This document shows positions 1 through 8,582 of a stretch of DNA of 64,000 bases, piece after piece. Source of the DNA: Amycolatopsis sp. WAC 01376 (GTDB lineage Bacteria > Actinomycetota > Actinomycetes > Mycobacteriales > Pseudonocardiaceae). The notes under the pieces were generated by a model. The model saw only the letters and a program-made list of their open reading frames with translations, searched no databases and was not told the origin of the DNA. A program made the translations under genes and the position numbers. Each line of letters begins with the position of its first letter. The stretch's first letter is position 1. Where the stretch lies: positions 372,001 to 436,000 of the forward strand of contig NZ_QHKL01000008.1 of the NCBI RefSeq assembly GCF_003947415.1, written 5' to 3'.

Positions 1-76
1 CGGCGATGATCGCGAGCGCGTCGTCGAGGCGGTGGTTGGAGAAGCCGTTGGTGCCGTATCCGAGGGAAAACGTCAT
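1..76 (-). CDS. Sugar-phosphate isomerase/epimerase-like TIM-barrel protein, EboE-like (partial)
   Basis: Only the first 25 codons lie inside the window; the gene runs off the left edge. The N-terminus reads MTFSLGYGTNGFSNHRLDDA, which resembles the opening of xylose-isomerase-like TIM-barrel proteins found in ebo-type clusters with a UbiA prenyltransferase. Its ATG (74-76) overlaps the stop of the prenyltransferase gene as ATGA, so it is the downstream, translationally coupled member of the operon. By family it would act on a sugar phosphate or related polyol; the substrate is unknown. The family call rests on a short N-terminus plus the neighbourhood. Confidence 0.6.
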   Translation of the reverse strand, partial: MTFSLGYGTNGFSNHRLDDALAIIA

Positions 77-921
77 GTGGGGCTCACCTTCCGCGACAGC
101 TTGCGGGCGATCGGGAGCGCGGCCGCGACCAGCGCGGCCCCCAGTACCGAGCCCTTGGCCGTGATCGCCGCCTGGAGCGGGACCATGCCGTGGATGCCGG
201 ACTTCGTCGCCGAGCGCACTGACTTCGCCGACGGGTCACGGACGGCGTCCGCCTGTGCCCTCCCGACCAGGCCCGCGTAGCCCGAACCGGCCGCCATCGA
301 GGCCGCGCGATGCCAGCCGCCCCGTGCCGGTCCGGTCAATGCCAACGTTGTCGCCGCACAGCTGGTGGCCAGTGCGGCACGAGCCGTGCCCGGTTTCGCG
401 CCGTGCACTTCCCCGGTGGACAACGCGGTGACACCGAGCGTGTGGACGCCGACCGCCGCCGCGGCGGTGAGAGCCTTCTTCGGAGAGTCGCCGGCGCCCA
501 GCAGGACGTCGAGCGTGCGGCAGGCCGCCATCGCCACCGGTCCGGCCGGGGTCGGTTTGAGCACGGTGTCGTAGGCCCACACCGCGCCCGCGAGCGGGAC
601 CGCGACCCGCATCGCCCGGCGGCCGCCGCCGAGCGCTGCCAGGCCAAGTCCGGCAGCGGTCAGCGCGGCCCCGGTGGTGAGCGCCGCGCCGGCACTCACC
701 CGCCCGGACGGGATCGGCCGCTCGGGACGCTCCACGGCGTCGAGCTTCCGGTCCGCCCAGTCGTTGAGGGCCATCCCGGCCCAGTAGAAGGCGACCGAGG
801 ACAGCGGCAGCAGCAGCCGTCGCCCGGTCATCTTGAGTCCCGCCGCGGCGGATCCGGCGACCGTGTCGCCGAGCACTGTCAGCGCGGCGGGCGCCCGCAC
901 GAGTTCCACGTAAGCCTTCAC
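73..921 (-). CDS. UbiA-family membrane prenyltransferase (EboC/SCO3242-like)
   Basis: A 282-residue polytopic membrane protein of the UbiA superfamily, which transfers prenyl groups from a polyprenyl diphosphate to an acceptor. The sequence NDWADRKLDAVERPERPIPSG near residues 60-80 holds the Asp-rich NDxxDxxxD motif and the RPIPSG signature of the family; the second Asp motif is weak (AYDTVLKP). The GTG start at 921 was chosen because it overlaps the inositol-phosphate synthase stop as GTGA; a longer frame upstream is antisense-like read-through. Together with the TIM-barrel and inositol-phosphate synthase genes it matches an ebo-like cluster that may make a prenylated polyol. The actual acceptor is not known. 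Confidence 0.85.
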   Translation of the reverse strand: MKAYVELVRAPAALTVLGDTVAGSAAAGLKMTGRRLLLPLSSVAFYWAGMALNDWADRKLDAVERPERPIPSGRVSAGAALTTGAALTAAGLGLAALGGGRRAMRVAVPLAGAVWAYDTVLKPTPAGPVAMAACRTLDVLLGAGDSPKKALTAAAAVGVHTLGVTALSTGEVHGAKPGTARAALATSCAATTLALTGPARGGWHRAASMAAGSGYAGLVGRAQADAVRDPSAKSVRSATKSGIHGMVPLQAAITAKGSVLGAALVAAALPIARKLSRKVSPT

Positions 922-2075
922 AGCGCGGCCGCCCAGGCGATCAGGCGGGCGGTCTGCTCGGCGAACCGGTGTTCGTCGCTGCCCAGCGGATCCTTGAAGA
1001 AGAAGCCGAGTTCGGTCAGCGCGCCGCTCTGGCCGCCGGCGTGCGCGGTGGTGACCAGGCGAGCGAGGTCGAGGATCAGCGGCGCCGCGAGCGCGGAGTC
1101 GTAGCCGGTCCAGGTGAACTGCAGGCTCATGCGCGCGCCGAGGAAACCCTCGAACGACACGTGGTCCCACGCGGTCTTGATCTCGCCGAGGTCGGGCACG
1201 TTGTCGATGTGCAGCGGCGCGGTGACGTCCTCGCCGAGCAGCGCCGCGAGCCCGCGCGCCTTGGACTCCAGCTTGCTGTTCGCGGTCACCGGGTCGGCCA
1301 GGGTCTCGCCGTCGCCGCCGCCGAGCAGGTTGGTGCCCGCCCAGGAGCGGACCTTCAACGCCCGCGCGCTGAACATCGGCGCGAGGACCGTGCGCAGCAG
1401 CGTCTCACCGGTCTTGCCGTCGCACCCCGCGTACGGCAGACCTTCCCGTTCGGCGAGCTGCCGCAGCGCGGGCAGGGTGATCCCGGCCGACGGCGTGAAC
1501 TCGACGTACGGGCTTCCCGCCTTCAGCGCCGCGTAGGCCGACAGGGAACTCGACGGGAGCACGGCCCGCGCCGGGTCCGCCAAGGCCGATTCGAGCGCGT
1601 CGAGGTCGTCGTGTTCGGGCAGGTGGGGACAGGGGGCCTCGGTGGAGGACACGTTGACCACGACGACCCGCGCGAGGTCGTGCCGGTCGGCGAAAGCTCG
1701 GATGTCCGCCGTCAGCCGGGCGGCCGCGTCGGCCTGGGCACCGGTATGCGCCGCCGGGTGGTAGCCGTCGCGGATCTCGGCATCCACCTCGGCCAGCCCG
1801 GACCGGACCGCGGAGAACACCGCGTGCCCGAACACACCGGCGTGCGCCAGCTGCTCGGCCCGCTTCTCCAGCGGCGTGTGCGCGATGTCGTGCCCGCCGA
1901 GGACCAGATCGTCCCAGCCCGGCAACGGAACCCCGGCGAACGCGGGCAGATCGGTGACGCAGCCGCCACCGCCCGTCACCCCCGCGCGGAGGGCGAGGAG
2001 CCCTACCGCGGCCGTGGTGGCCACAGACCCCCTCGCCCCGATCAACCAGATGCCCGTACGCTCGTGAGCAGGCAT
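918..2075 (-). CDS. Inositol-3-phosphate synthase-family protein
   Basis: A 385-residue protein of the myo-inositol-1-phosphate synthase family, which turns glucose 6-phosphate into inositol 3-phosphate with bound NAD. The N-terminal Rossmann motif is visible (GIWLIGARGSVATTAAVG), as are family blocks such as GKTGETLLRTVLAPMF and the lysine-containing NSKLESKARG. The ATG at 2075 is preferred over an in-frame ATG 33 bases upstream because GGAGA sits five bases ahead of it. It is the first gene of the operon with the prenyltransferase and TIM-barrel genes. It may be the cluster-specific paralogue rather than the housekeeping Ino1, since it sits with UbiA. Confidence 0.85.
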   Translation of the reverse strand: MPAHERTGIWLIGARGSVATTAAVGLLALRAGVTGGGGCVTDLPAFAGVPLPGWDDLVLGGHDIAHTPLEKRAEQLAHAGVFGHAVFSAVRSGLAEVDAEIRDGYHPAAHTGAQADAAARLTADIRAFADRHDLARVVVVNVSSTEAPCPHLPEHDDLDALESALADPARAVLPSSSLSAYAALKAGSPYVEFTPSAGITLPALRQLAEREGLPYAGCDGKTGETLLRTVLAPMFSARALKVRSWAGTNLLGGGDGETLADPVTANSKLESKARGLAALLGEDVTAPLHIDNVPDLGEIKTAWDHVSFEGFLGARMSLQFTWTGYDSALAAPLILDLARLVTTAHAGGQSGALTELGFFFKDPLGSDEHRFAEQTARLIAWAAAL

Positions 2076-2196
2076 TTCTCCACCTTTCCCAAAACCCGAA
2101 AACGCCAACTGTGTTCACCATCGGATGGTCGGACGTTTCCGGATCGAACCAAGTCGCAGTGATAGCCGTCATGCGACTTTCGGCTGAATCTCTCGC

Positions 2197-3366
2197 TCAG
2201 TTACTTCCCTTCGTGGTGACGCCGGGCACAGCCGTCCAGCGCGCCTCTTCGGCGGCGCTGCGCTCGACCGCCGCCAAGACCTGCTGAACCCTCAACCCGT
2301 CCTCGAAGGACGGTTCGGGATCCGTGCCGTCGCCGATCGCGGTGAGCAGGTCGGCGACCTCGTTGGTGAAGGTGTGCTCGTAGCCGAGGAGATGCCCCGG
2401 CGGCCACCAGACCCCGACGTACGGGTGCTCGGGTTCGGTGACCAGGATCCGGCGGAACCCCGCTTCGGTGGCGGGCTGGCCGCCGTCGAAGAAGGACAGT
2501 TCGTTCATCGACTCGAAGTCGAACGCGAGGCTCGCCTTCGACCCGTTGATCTCCAGCCGCATCGCGTTCTTGCGGCCCAGCGCGAACCGGGTCGCCTCGA
2601 AACTCGCCACCGCGCCGCCGGTGAACCGGCCGAGGAACAACGCGGTGTCGTCGACGGTGACCTGCCCGGTGCCGCCGTCGCCGTCCGGCCGCTCCTTGAC
2701 GAAGGTGTTGGTCAGCGCCGACACCCCGGTGATCGTCTCGCCGGTGACGAACTGGGCGGCGTCGACGATGTGCGCGCCGAGGTCGCCCAGCGCGCCCGAG
2801 CCCGCCTTGTCCTTGTGCAGCCGCCAGGTCATCGGCGCCTGAGCGTCGGACAGCCAGTCCTGCAGATACACCGACCGCACGTGGCGGAGCTCGCCGAGCG
2901 CCCCGCTCGCGACCAGTTTCCTGGCGTGCGCGAGCGCGGGCACCCGGCGGTAGTTGAACGCCACCATCGACCGGACGCCGTTCGCCCGCGCCTTCGCCGC
3001 CGCCTCGGCCATCGCTTCGGCCTCGGCGAGGGTGTTGGCCAGCGGCTTCTCGCACAGCACGTGCTTGCCGGCCTCGAGCGCGGCGATCGCGATCTCGGCG
3101 TGACTGTCGCCCGGCGTGCAGATGTCGACGAGGTCGACGTCGTCACGGGCGATCAGCGCACGCCAGTCCGTCTCGACGTCTTCCCAGCCGAACCGTTCCG
3201 CCGCGGCCTTCGTCCGCACCTCGTCACGGCCGCCGAGCACGGCGAGTCTCGGGATCAGCGGTGGCGCGAAGAACCGGTGCACACTGCGCCACGCGTGCGA
3301 ATGCACCGCACCCATGAACGCGTGGCCCACCATGCCGATCCCGATCGTTTCCTTTGCCGTGCTCAT
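2197..3366 (-). CDS. Gfo/Idh/MocA-family oxidoreductase
   Basis: A 389-residue NAD(P)-dependent dehydrogenase of the glucose-fructose oxidoreductase/inositol dehydrogenase family. The N-terminal Rossmann fold begins IGIGMVGHAFMGAVHSHAW; the conserved EKPLA motif with its catalytic Lys lies near residue 110; the C-terminal substrate domain follows (GDLGAHIVDAAQFVTGE). Start at 3366 is preceded by AGGAGGGGC. It is the last gene of the minus-strand sugar transport operon, so it probably oxidises the imported sugar or polyol. Inositol is one candidate because an inositol-phosphate synthase gene is next door, but that gene is a separate unit. Confidence 0.9.
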   Translation of the reverse strand: MSTAKETIGIGMVGHAFMGAVHSHAWRSVHRFFAPPLIPRLAVLGGRDEVRTKAAAERFGWEDVETDWRALIARDDVDLVDICTPGDSHAEIAIAALEAGKHVLCEKPLANTLAEAEAMAEAAAKARANGVRSMVAFNYRRVPALAHARKLVASGALGELRHVRSVYLQDWLSDAQAPMTWRLHKDKAGSGALGDLGAHIVDAAQFVTGETITGVSALTNTFVKERPDGDGGTGQVTVDDTALFLGRFTGGAVASFEATRFALGRKNAMRLEINGSKASLAFDFESMNELSFFDGGQPATEAGFRRILVTEPEHPYVGVWWPPGHLLGYEHTFTNEVADLLTAIGDGTDPEPSFEDGLRVQQVLAAVERSAAEEARWTAVPGVTTKGSN

Positions 3367-3406
3367 GCCCCTCCTAGATCCGCTTGCGTGTGTCGGGTAC
3401 GCGGGT

Positions 3407-4459
3407 TTACGAGTCGAAGCCGACGTCCATGTACTTGTCGACGTTCTCCTTGGTGACCACCGCGGAGTACGTGGTGATCTCGGCGGGGATCTCGTGCTCG
3501 GCGAAGTCGCCTGCCCCCTTGCCCTGGCCGAGAAGCCGCGCGAGCGAGATCGCCGAAGACGCCATCGACGGGCTGTAGAGCACGGTCGCCTTCAGCGGCT
3601 CGGCGTCGGACTTGATCAGGTTCATCGCGTTCTTCGAACCCGCGCCGCCGACCATCAGGAAGTCCTTGCGGTTGGCGTTGTTGATCGCCGCGATGACGCC
3701 GACGCCCTGGTCGTCGTCGTGGTTCCAGAGGGCGTCCAGCTTCGGCGCGGACTGCAGCAGGTTCGAGGTCTGTTGCTCGCCGGACTCCGGGGTGAACTGC
3801 GCCGATACCCGCGGCCCGACCTTGAAACCCTGACGCGCCAAGGCGTCCTTGAAACCCTTGCTGCGTTCCTGGGTCAGCGGCAGCGAGTCGATGCCCGCGA
3901 CCTCGCCGATGACGGGGCTCGCGACGTTCTTCGCCTTCATCTGCTGGGCGATGTAGTTCCCGGCGTTGACGCCCATGCGGTAGTTGTCGCCACCGATCCA
4001 GGTGCGGTACGCGAGCGGGGTGTCGAAGACGCGGTCCAGGTTGATCACCTGGATACCGGCGTCCATCGCCTGCTGGCCGACCGCGGTCAGCGCCTTGCCG
4101 TCGAACGGCAGGATCACCAGCACGTTGACCTTGGCGTTGATCAGCGTCTCCACCTGGGAGATCTGCTGGTTGACGTCGTTGGTGCCCTCGGTGGCGTTGA
4201 GCGTGACCTCACTGAACTTCTGCGCCTGCGCGCGGGCGTTCTTGGTGATGGCCGCCATCCAGCCGTGGTCCGCGGCCGGAGCCGAAAACCCGATTGTCAC
4301 TGGACTTCCGGGCTGCGAGTTCGCCCCGGCGTTGGCCACGTTGGCCGCGTTGTTCTGCGCCGGCGCCTCGTTCGAGGTGCACGCGGTCAGCAGCGCACCC
4401 GCTCCGACGGCCGCGCCTCCCAGCAGGAAACGGCGGCGGTGCAAGGATTGTTCGGTCAT
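3407..4459 (-). CDS. Sugar ABC transporter substrate-binding lipoprotein (RbsB-like)
   Basis: A 350-residue periplasmic-binding-protein type 1 (RbsB/XylF class). The N-terminus has twin arginines and a lipobox (RRRFLLGG then LLTACTS), so it is probably a Tat-exported lipoprotein anchored outside the membrane. The mature part has the type-1 pattern (IGFSAPAADHGWMAAITKNA; LNATEGTNDVNQQISQVETLI; WNHDDDQGVGVIAAI). It lies 22 bases after the permease gene and 40 bases before the Gfo/Idh gene, so it belongs to one operon with them. The ligand is a sugar or polyol that cannot be named from sequence alone. Confidence 0.92.
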   Translation of the reverse strand: MTEQSLHRRRFLLGGAAVGAGALLTACTSNEAPAQNNAANVANAGANSQPGSPVTIGFSAPAADHGWMAAITKNARAQAQKFSEVTLNATEGTNDVNQQISQVETLINAKVNVLVILPFDGKALTAVGQQAMDAGIQVINLDRVFDTPLAYRTWIGGDNYRMGVNAGNYIAQQMKAKNVASPVIGEVAGIDSLPLTQERSKGFKDALARQGFKVGPRVSAQFTPESGEQQTSNLLQSAPKLDALWNHDDDQGVGVIAAINNANRKDFLMVGGAGSKNAMNLIKSDAEPLKATVLYSPSMASSAISLARLLGQGKGAGDFAEHEIPAEITTYSAVVTKENVDKYMDVGFDS

Positions 4460-4481
4460 GACGACTCTCCATCCACGGTGA

Positions 4482-5495
4482 TCAAGTACTCGTCTTGGAT
4501 TTCTTCACGGAGCGGAACTGCAGTAGCGCGGCCAGGACGATGATCACGCCCTTGGCGATGTTCTGGATGTCGGTGTCCAGGTTGTTGAGCGTGAAGATGT
4601 TGGACAGCACGGTGAAGATCAGCACGCCGATCAGGGTGCCGATGAGCGAGCCGCGGCCGCCGGTGAGCAGCGTGCCGCCGATGACGACCGCCGCGATGGC
4701 GTCGAGTTCGTAGAGCATGCCGTTGGTCGAGGCACCCGCGGTGGTGCGGGCGACGACCATCAGCGCGGCGATGCCGCAGCACAGGCCGGCGACGCCGTAG
4801 ACGAGTGCGGTGTGCCGCTTGACGTTGATACCCGCCAGCCGCGACGCCTCGGCGTTGCCGCCGACGGCGAAGGTGCGGCGGCCGAACGTGGTGCGGTTCA
4901 GCAGCACCCAGCCGACCACGAACACCAGCGCGAACATCCAGATCAGCACCGGGATGCCGAGCAAGTCACCGCGGAAGAAGTCCAGGAAACCCGCTTCCGC
5001 CACCACCTGCGTGCGGCGGCCGCTGATCCGTTCCGCGAGGCCGCGGGCCGAGACGTACATCGCCAGTGTCGCGATGAACGGCACGATCTTCCCGTAGGAG
5101 ACCAGGATCCCGTTGATCAGTCCGCAGCCGAGGCCGACCAGGAGTCCACAAAGGATCATCACGAACGGGCCGTAGGACTGGGTGGCCAGCGTGGTCAGCC
5201 AGACACTGGAGAGCGCCACGATCGACCCGACCGAGAGGTCGATGCCGCCGGCGATGATCACGAACGTCATCCCGACGCTGACCACCCCGATGGCCGCGGC
5301 GAGCCGCAGGATCGTGGAGATGTTGCCGTCAGTGAAGAACTGGTCGGGCCTCGTGACCTGGCCGACGATGCACAGGATGACCAGGACCCCGGCCAGCCCG
5401 AGCAGCCGGGTATCGAGCGAGAAGTTTCGCTTTTCTTTAGGTGGTACAGGTTCCACGGCGGGTCCCGTACGCACCGATTCGGCTTGGTCGGTCAC
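4482..5495 (-). CDS. Sugar ABC transporter permease (RbsC-like)
   Basis: A 337-residue integral membrane permease of the ribose/xylose class. Many hydrophobic segments are evident, with the family block AGGIDLSVGSIVALSS near residues 80-100 and a C-terminal IGTLIGVLIFTVLSNIFTLNN segment. A cytoplasmic N-terminal extension of about 25 residues precedes the first helix. The GTG start at 5495 overlaps the ATPase stop as GTGA, so translation is coupled. It forms the channel of the importer with the adjacent ATPase and binding lipoprotein. Confidence 0.93.
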   Translation of the reverse strand: MTDQAESVRTGPAVEPVPPKEKRNFSLDTRLLGLAGVLVILCIVGQVTRPDQFFTDGNISTILRLAAAIGVVSVGMTFVIIAGGIDLSVGSIVALSSVWLTTLATQSYGPFVMILCGLLVGLGCGLINGILVSYGKIVPFIATLAMYVSARGLAERISGRRTQVVAEAGFLDFFRGDLLGIPVLIWMFALVFVVGWVLLNRTTFGRRTFAVGGNAEASRLAGINVKRHTALVYGVAGLCCGIAALMVVARTTAGASTNGMLYELDAIAAVVIGGTLLTGGRGSLIGTLIGVLIFTVLSNIFTLNNLDTDIQNIAKGVIIVLAALLQFRSVKKSKTST

Positions 5496-7003
5496 GCCGC
5501 ACTCCCCTCGAGAATCACGTCGAGCACATCCGCCTCTGTCAGCTCCGCAGACGGCTTTTCAGCCAGGACACGTCCTTCACGCAGCACCAGCACCCGGTCG
5601 GACAGTCCGAGTACTTCGGGGATCTCACTGCTGACGAGCACGATCGCGACGCCGGTCGCGGCCAGTTCCTCGATCAGCCGGTACAGCTCCGCCCGCGCGC
5701 CGACGTCGACCCCGCGGGTCGGCTCGTCCAGCAGCAGGACCCGGCAGCCGCGGACCAGCCAGCGCGCGAGGACCGCCTTCTGCTGGTTGCCGCCGGACAG
5801 CGTGCGGATGATGCGGTGCGGGTCGGCGGGCCGGAGATCGAGGCGCCGCAGGCTTTCCCCGGCGTCGTCGAGTTCCCTGCCCCGCTCGGTGAAACCGAAC
5901 GTCGCGTACTTGCTCAGGCTCGCCAGGGTCACGTTGTGCACCACGGGCAGGTCCAGCAGCAGCCCCTGGCTCTTGCGTTCCTCCGGCGCCAGGCCGATCC
6001 CGGCCTTGACCGCCGCGGACACGCTGCCCGGCCGGACCGGTTCGCCGTCGACCGACACCGAACCCGTGTCCTGCTTGCGTGCCCCGAAGATCGTCTCCAG
6101 CAGTTCGCTGCGGCCCGAGCCGACGAGGCCCGCGATCCCGACGACCTCACCGGCGTGCACGGTGAAGTTCACGTTCTCGAACTCGCCGACGGTGGTCAGG
6201 TTCTCCACCTTGAGGACCTCTTTGTCCGGGTCCACGTGCTCCTGATGGCGCGGGCCGAACACGGTTTCGACCTTGCGGCCCGCCATCAGCGCGACGAGGT
6301 CGGCGGTCGGGGTCTCCTTGGCGTCGAGGCCGGTGGCGACGGTCTTGCCGTCCTTGAGCACGGTGACGCGGTGCCCGATCCGGCGCAGTTCTTCGAGCCG
6401 GTGGGAGATGTAGATGATCGCGACCCCCTCGGCGGTGAGTTCGCCGACGATGCGGAACAGGTTGTCGACCTCTTCCCCCGCCAGCGCCGCGGTGGGCTCG
6501 TCCATCACCAGCAGCTTCGCGTCGTACGCGAGCGCCCGCGCCATCGAGACCAGCTGCTGACCGGCGGCGGAGAGCTTGCCGACCTCGGTCGACGGCGTGA
6601 TCTCGGGATGCCCGAGCCGGGCCATCAGCTTCGCGGCCTTGTTCCGGGACTCGCTGATCCGCGTGAACCCGAACGACGCGCGCTCGCGGCCGAGGAAGAT
6701 GTTGTCCGCCACGGAAAGCCCGGGCACCAGGTCGAGTTCCTGGTACATGGTCGCGATGCCGATCTTCAGGGCGGCGACCGGCGAGGCCAGCGTGACCGGC
6801 TCGCCCTGCCAGGAGATCTCGCCGCCGTCGGGCCGGTGTGCCCCGGCGAGCGTTTTGATCAGCGTGGACTTGCCCGCGCCGTTCTGGCCGAGCAGACAGT
6901 GCACCTCGCCGGCTTCGACGTCGAAATCGACGCCGTCGAGTGCACGCACCCCCGGGAAGGTCTTCACGATCCCCCGGACGGACAACAAAGAATGCAAGGT
7001 CAT
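5492..7003 (-). CDS. Sugar ABC transporter ATP-binding protein (RbsA/XylG-like, two NBDs)
   Basis: A 503-residue protein with two nucleotide-binding domains in tandem, as in RbsA. The first has Walker A GQNGAGKST, a degenerate signature (LSAAGQQL) and Walker B LLVMDEPTAAL; the second has an atypical P-loop region (GLVGSGRSE), signature LSGGNQQKA and Walker B VLLLDEPTRGVD. This asymmetry is typical of the family. The ATG at 7003 is chosen because it overlaps the ROK gene stop as ATGA and gives the normal family N-terminus (LLSVRGIVKTFPGVRALDGV); a 67-residue upstream extension is low-complexity read-through. It energises uptake by the neighbouring permease. Confidence 0.94.
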   Translation of the reverse strand: MTLHSLLSVRGIVKTFPGVRALDGVDFDVEAGEVHCLLGQNGAGKSTLIKTLAGAHRPDGGEISWQGEPVTLASPVAALKIGIATMYQELDLVPGLSVADNIFLGRERASFGFTRISESRNKAAKLMARLGHPEITPSTEVGKLSAAGQQLVSMARALAYDAKLLVMDEPTAALAGEEVDNLFRIVGELTAEGVAIIYISHRLEELRRIGHRVTVLKDGKTVATGLDAKETPTADLVALMAGRKVETVFGPRHQEHVDPDKEVLKVENLTTVGEFENVNFTVHAGEVVGIAGLVGSGRSELLETIFGARKQDTGSVSVDGEPVRPGSVSAAVKAGIGLAPEERKSQGLLLDLPVVHNVTLASLSKYATFGFTERGRELDDAGESLRRLDLRPADPHRIIRTLSGGNQQKAVLARWLVRGCRVLLLDEPTRGVDVGARAELYRLIEELAATGVAIVLVSSEIPEVLGLSDRVLVLREGRVLAEKPSAELTEADVLDVILEGSAA

Positions 7004-8241
7004 GCCGGAGCCTCCGCTGTGTCTATCGACGAACTCGCGACTACGGGAACTAGCGTCGGGTCGGCGAAAAGCCGTTCGGTGGCAAGGTGCGCGGCGCCGC
7101 GCAGCGGGGCGGTGGTGCCCAGCGGCGACGGCTCGACCCGGCAGGCGGGCTCGTGCCCGAGCGGCCGCGCGGACAGTTCGCGGCGCACCGGCTCGACCAG
7201 CCATTCGCCCAGTGCGGCGAAGTAACCGCCGAGCACCACGACGTCCGGGTCGAGCACATCGACCACAGTGGACACCGCGATGCCGAGCGCGACCCCGAGT
7301 TCCGAGACCGCCGCGACGGCACGCTGGTCACCCCGCTGCACGCGGTGCTTGAGGAGCCCGACCCGGCCGTCGACGCCGAGCGCGGGATCGTGCAGCGGGT
7401 CGCCGGGCGAGGCGGCGACGCGCAGGACGGCGTTGAGCCCGGCCTTGGTCTCCAGGCAGCCGACCCGGCCGCATTGGCACTGCTCGCCGGACGGGTCGAC
7501 GGTGATGTGCCCGACCTCGCCCGCGAAACCCCTGGCACCGCGCAGAAGCGCGCCGCCGGACACGAGCCCGCCGCCGACACCCGTCCCGCCGCTGAGGTAG
7601 AAGAGCTCCCGCACGCCTTGCCCGACTCCGGCGACGGCCTCGCCGATCGCACCGAGGTTGGCCTCGTTGTCGACCGCGATGGCGTCGGCCCGCAACCCGA
7701 GCCGGGCGGCGAGGAGGTCGGCGATCTCGGCGTCGCGCCAGCGCAGGGTCGGCGCGAACCGCAGCACGGCGGCGGCCGAATCGACCAGTCCCGGCACCGA
7801 GACGGTGACCCCGACCGGCTGGTCGTCGAGCAGCACCTGCCTGGCGAGGAAAGCGAGCTCGTCCATGCTCCGGTGCAGCCCGAGCGCGGCGACGTCGGCG
7901 GTCTCCGTACGTTCGGCGACGACGCGGCCGTCAAGGTTCGTGACGACGGCGGCGAACCGGTCGGCCTCGACGCTCAGCGCTAGCCCGCAGGCGCTGGCGC
8001 CGTTCAGCTCGACCAGCTGGCTGGGCCTGCCGTTGCCGCCGCCCTGGAGTCCGGCGGACCGGACGAGACCGCGATCGGACAGCTCGGTGATCAACCCGGA
8101 GACGGCCGCCTTGGTGAGCCCGCAGCGCGCCGCGAGCTGGGTACGCGACAGCGGCCCCGCACGCAACGCCCGCAGGAGCGCGGCGAGGTTCGCCGTGCGT
8201 GGGCTGACCGGGTCGAGCTGCCCGGATTCAGTCGCGGCCAC
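7000..8241 (-). CDS. ROK-family transcriptional regulator of the sugar operon
   Basis: A 413-residue XylR/NagC-type ROK protein. Residues 15-65 form a winged helix-turn-helix (LSRTQLAARCGLTKAAVSGLITELSDRG), followed by the sugar-kinase-like ROK domain with the zinc-binding cluster CQCGRVGCLE and the GEVGHI block. The GTG start at 8241 directly precedes AATESGQ. It is the first gene of the operon (ROK, ATPase, permease, binding protein, dehydrogenase) and overlaps the ATPase gene by four bases. A 17-bp palindrome 39 bases upstream (8280-8296) is the likely operator. By family it should repress the operon until a sugar binds. Confidence 0.9.
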   Translation of the reverse strand: MAATESGQLDPVSPRTANLAALLRALRAGPLSRTQLAARCGLTKAAVSGLITELSDRGLVRSAGLQGGGNGRPSQLVELNGASACGLALSVEADRFAAVVTNLDGRVVAERTETADVAALGLHRSMDELAFLARQVLLDDQPVGVTVSVPGLVDSAAAVLRFAPTLRWRDAEIADLLAARLGLRADAIAVDNEANLGAIGEAVAGVGQGVRELFYLSGGTGVGGGLVSGGALLRGARGFAGEVGHITVDPSGEQCQCGRVGCLETKAGLNAVLRVAASPGDPLHDPALGVDGRVGLLKHRVQRGDQRAVAAVSELGVALGIAVSTVVDVLDPDVVVLGGYFAALGEWLVEPVRRELSARPLGHEPACRVEPSPLGTTAPLRGAAHLATERLFADPTLVPVVASSSIDTAEAPA

Positions 8242-8279
8242 ACTGCCCCATTTGACGACGCCTCACTTACGAATCGGCC

Positions 8280-8296
8280 GTAACAAACTTTGTTAC
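8280..8296. promoter_or_regulatory. Palindromic operator candidate upstream of the ROK/ABC operon
   Basis: The sequence GTAACAAACTTTGTTAC is a perfect dyad, 8-bp arms around one central base. It ends 39 bases ahead of the GTG of the ROK gene, in an unusually AT-rich patch. ROK repressors bind AT-rich palindromes of this kind in front of their own operons, so autoregulation is inferred. Confidence 0.6.
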
Positions 8297-8390
8297 TTAG
8301 CCAGCGAAAGTAGGGTGGCTTCTGTCACTCGTCAAGGTGACAACAGGACAGAAATGGGGGTCATCACCCGAATAGCCGTCCAGAACCGCG

Positions 8391-8421
8391 CAGACTTTCG
8401 TACTTATCGAGCGAAAGTCTG
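8391..8421. promoter_or_regulatory. Second inverted repeat in the ROK operon upstream region
   Basis: CAGACTTTCG (8391-8400) and CGAAAGTCTG (8412-8421) are perfect 10-bp inverted arms around an 11-bp spacer. The core word GCGAAAGT also occurs at 8304-8311, nearer the ROK gene, in the same orientation as the right arm. It may be an additional operator or part of a far-upstream promoter; no regulator can be assigned. The rest of 8242-8582 holds no convincing gene. Confidence 0.4.
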
Positions 8422-8509
8422 TACGATCTTGACGTTACTAATCGGAATCAGGTGAGTGCCCAACGTGCCGCCGAGCGGTCACGCAGTGCTCCCGGCGACC
8501 CCCACACGC

Positions 8510-8566
8510 GCGCCATGAACGGTCCGTTCCTTGCAAATTTTGCAAGGAACGGACCGTTCATGGCGC
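8510..8566. terminator. 57-bp perfect palindrome (hairpin A), likely terminator of the second ROK gene
   Basis: The two 28-bp arms are exactly complementary around the single base at 8538; the outer part reads GCGCCATGAACGG and the mirror closes at 8566. It begins 16 bases past the stop of the downstream end of the ROK gene at 8583 and lies in the 341-bp space between the two ROK genes. It is a member of the dispersed hairpin family described in the findings. Because the stem is so long it could also form a cruciform. Confidence 0.6.
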
Positions 8567-8582
8567 TTCCGATAAAGGCGCC

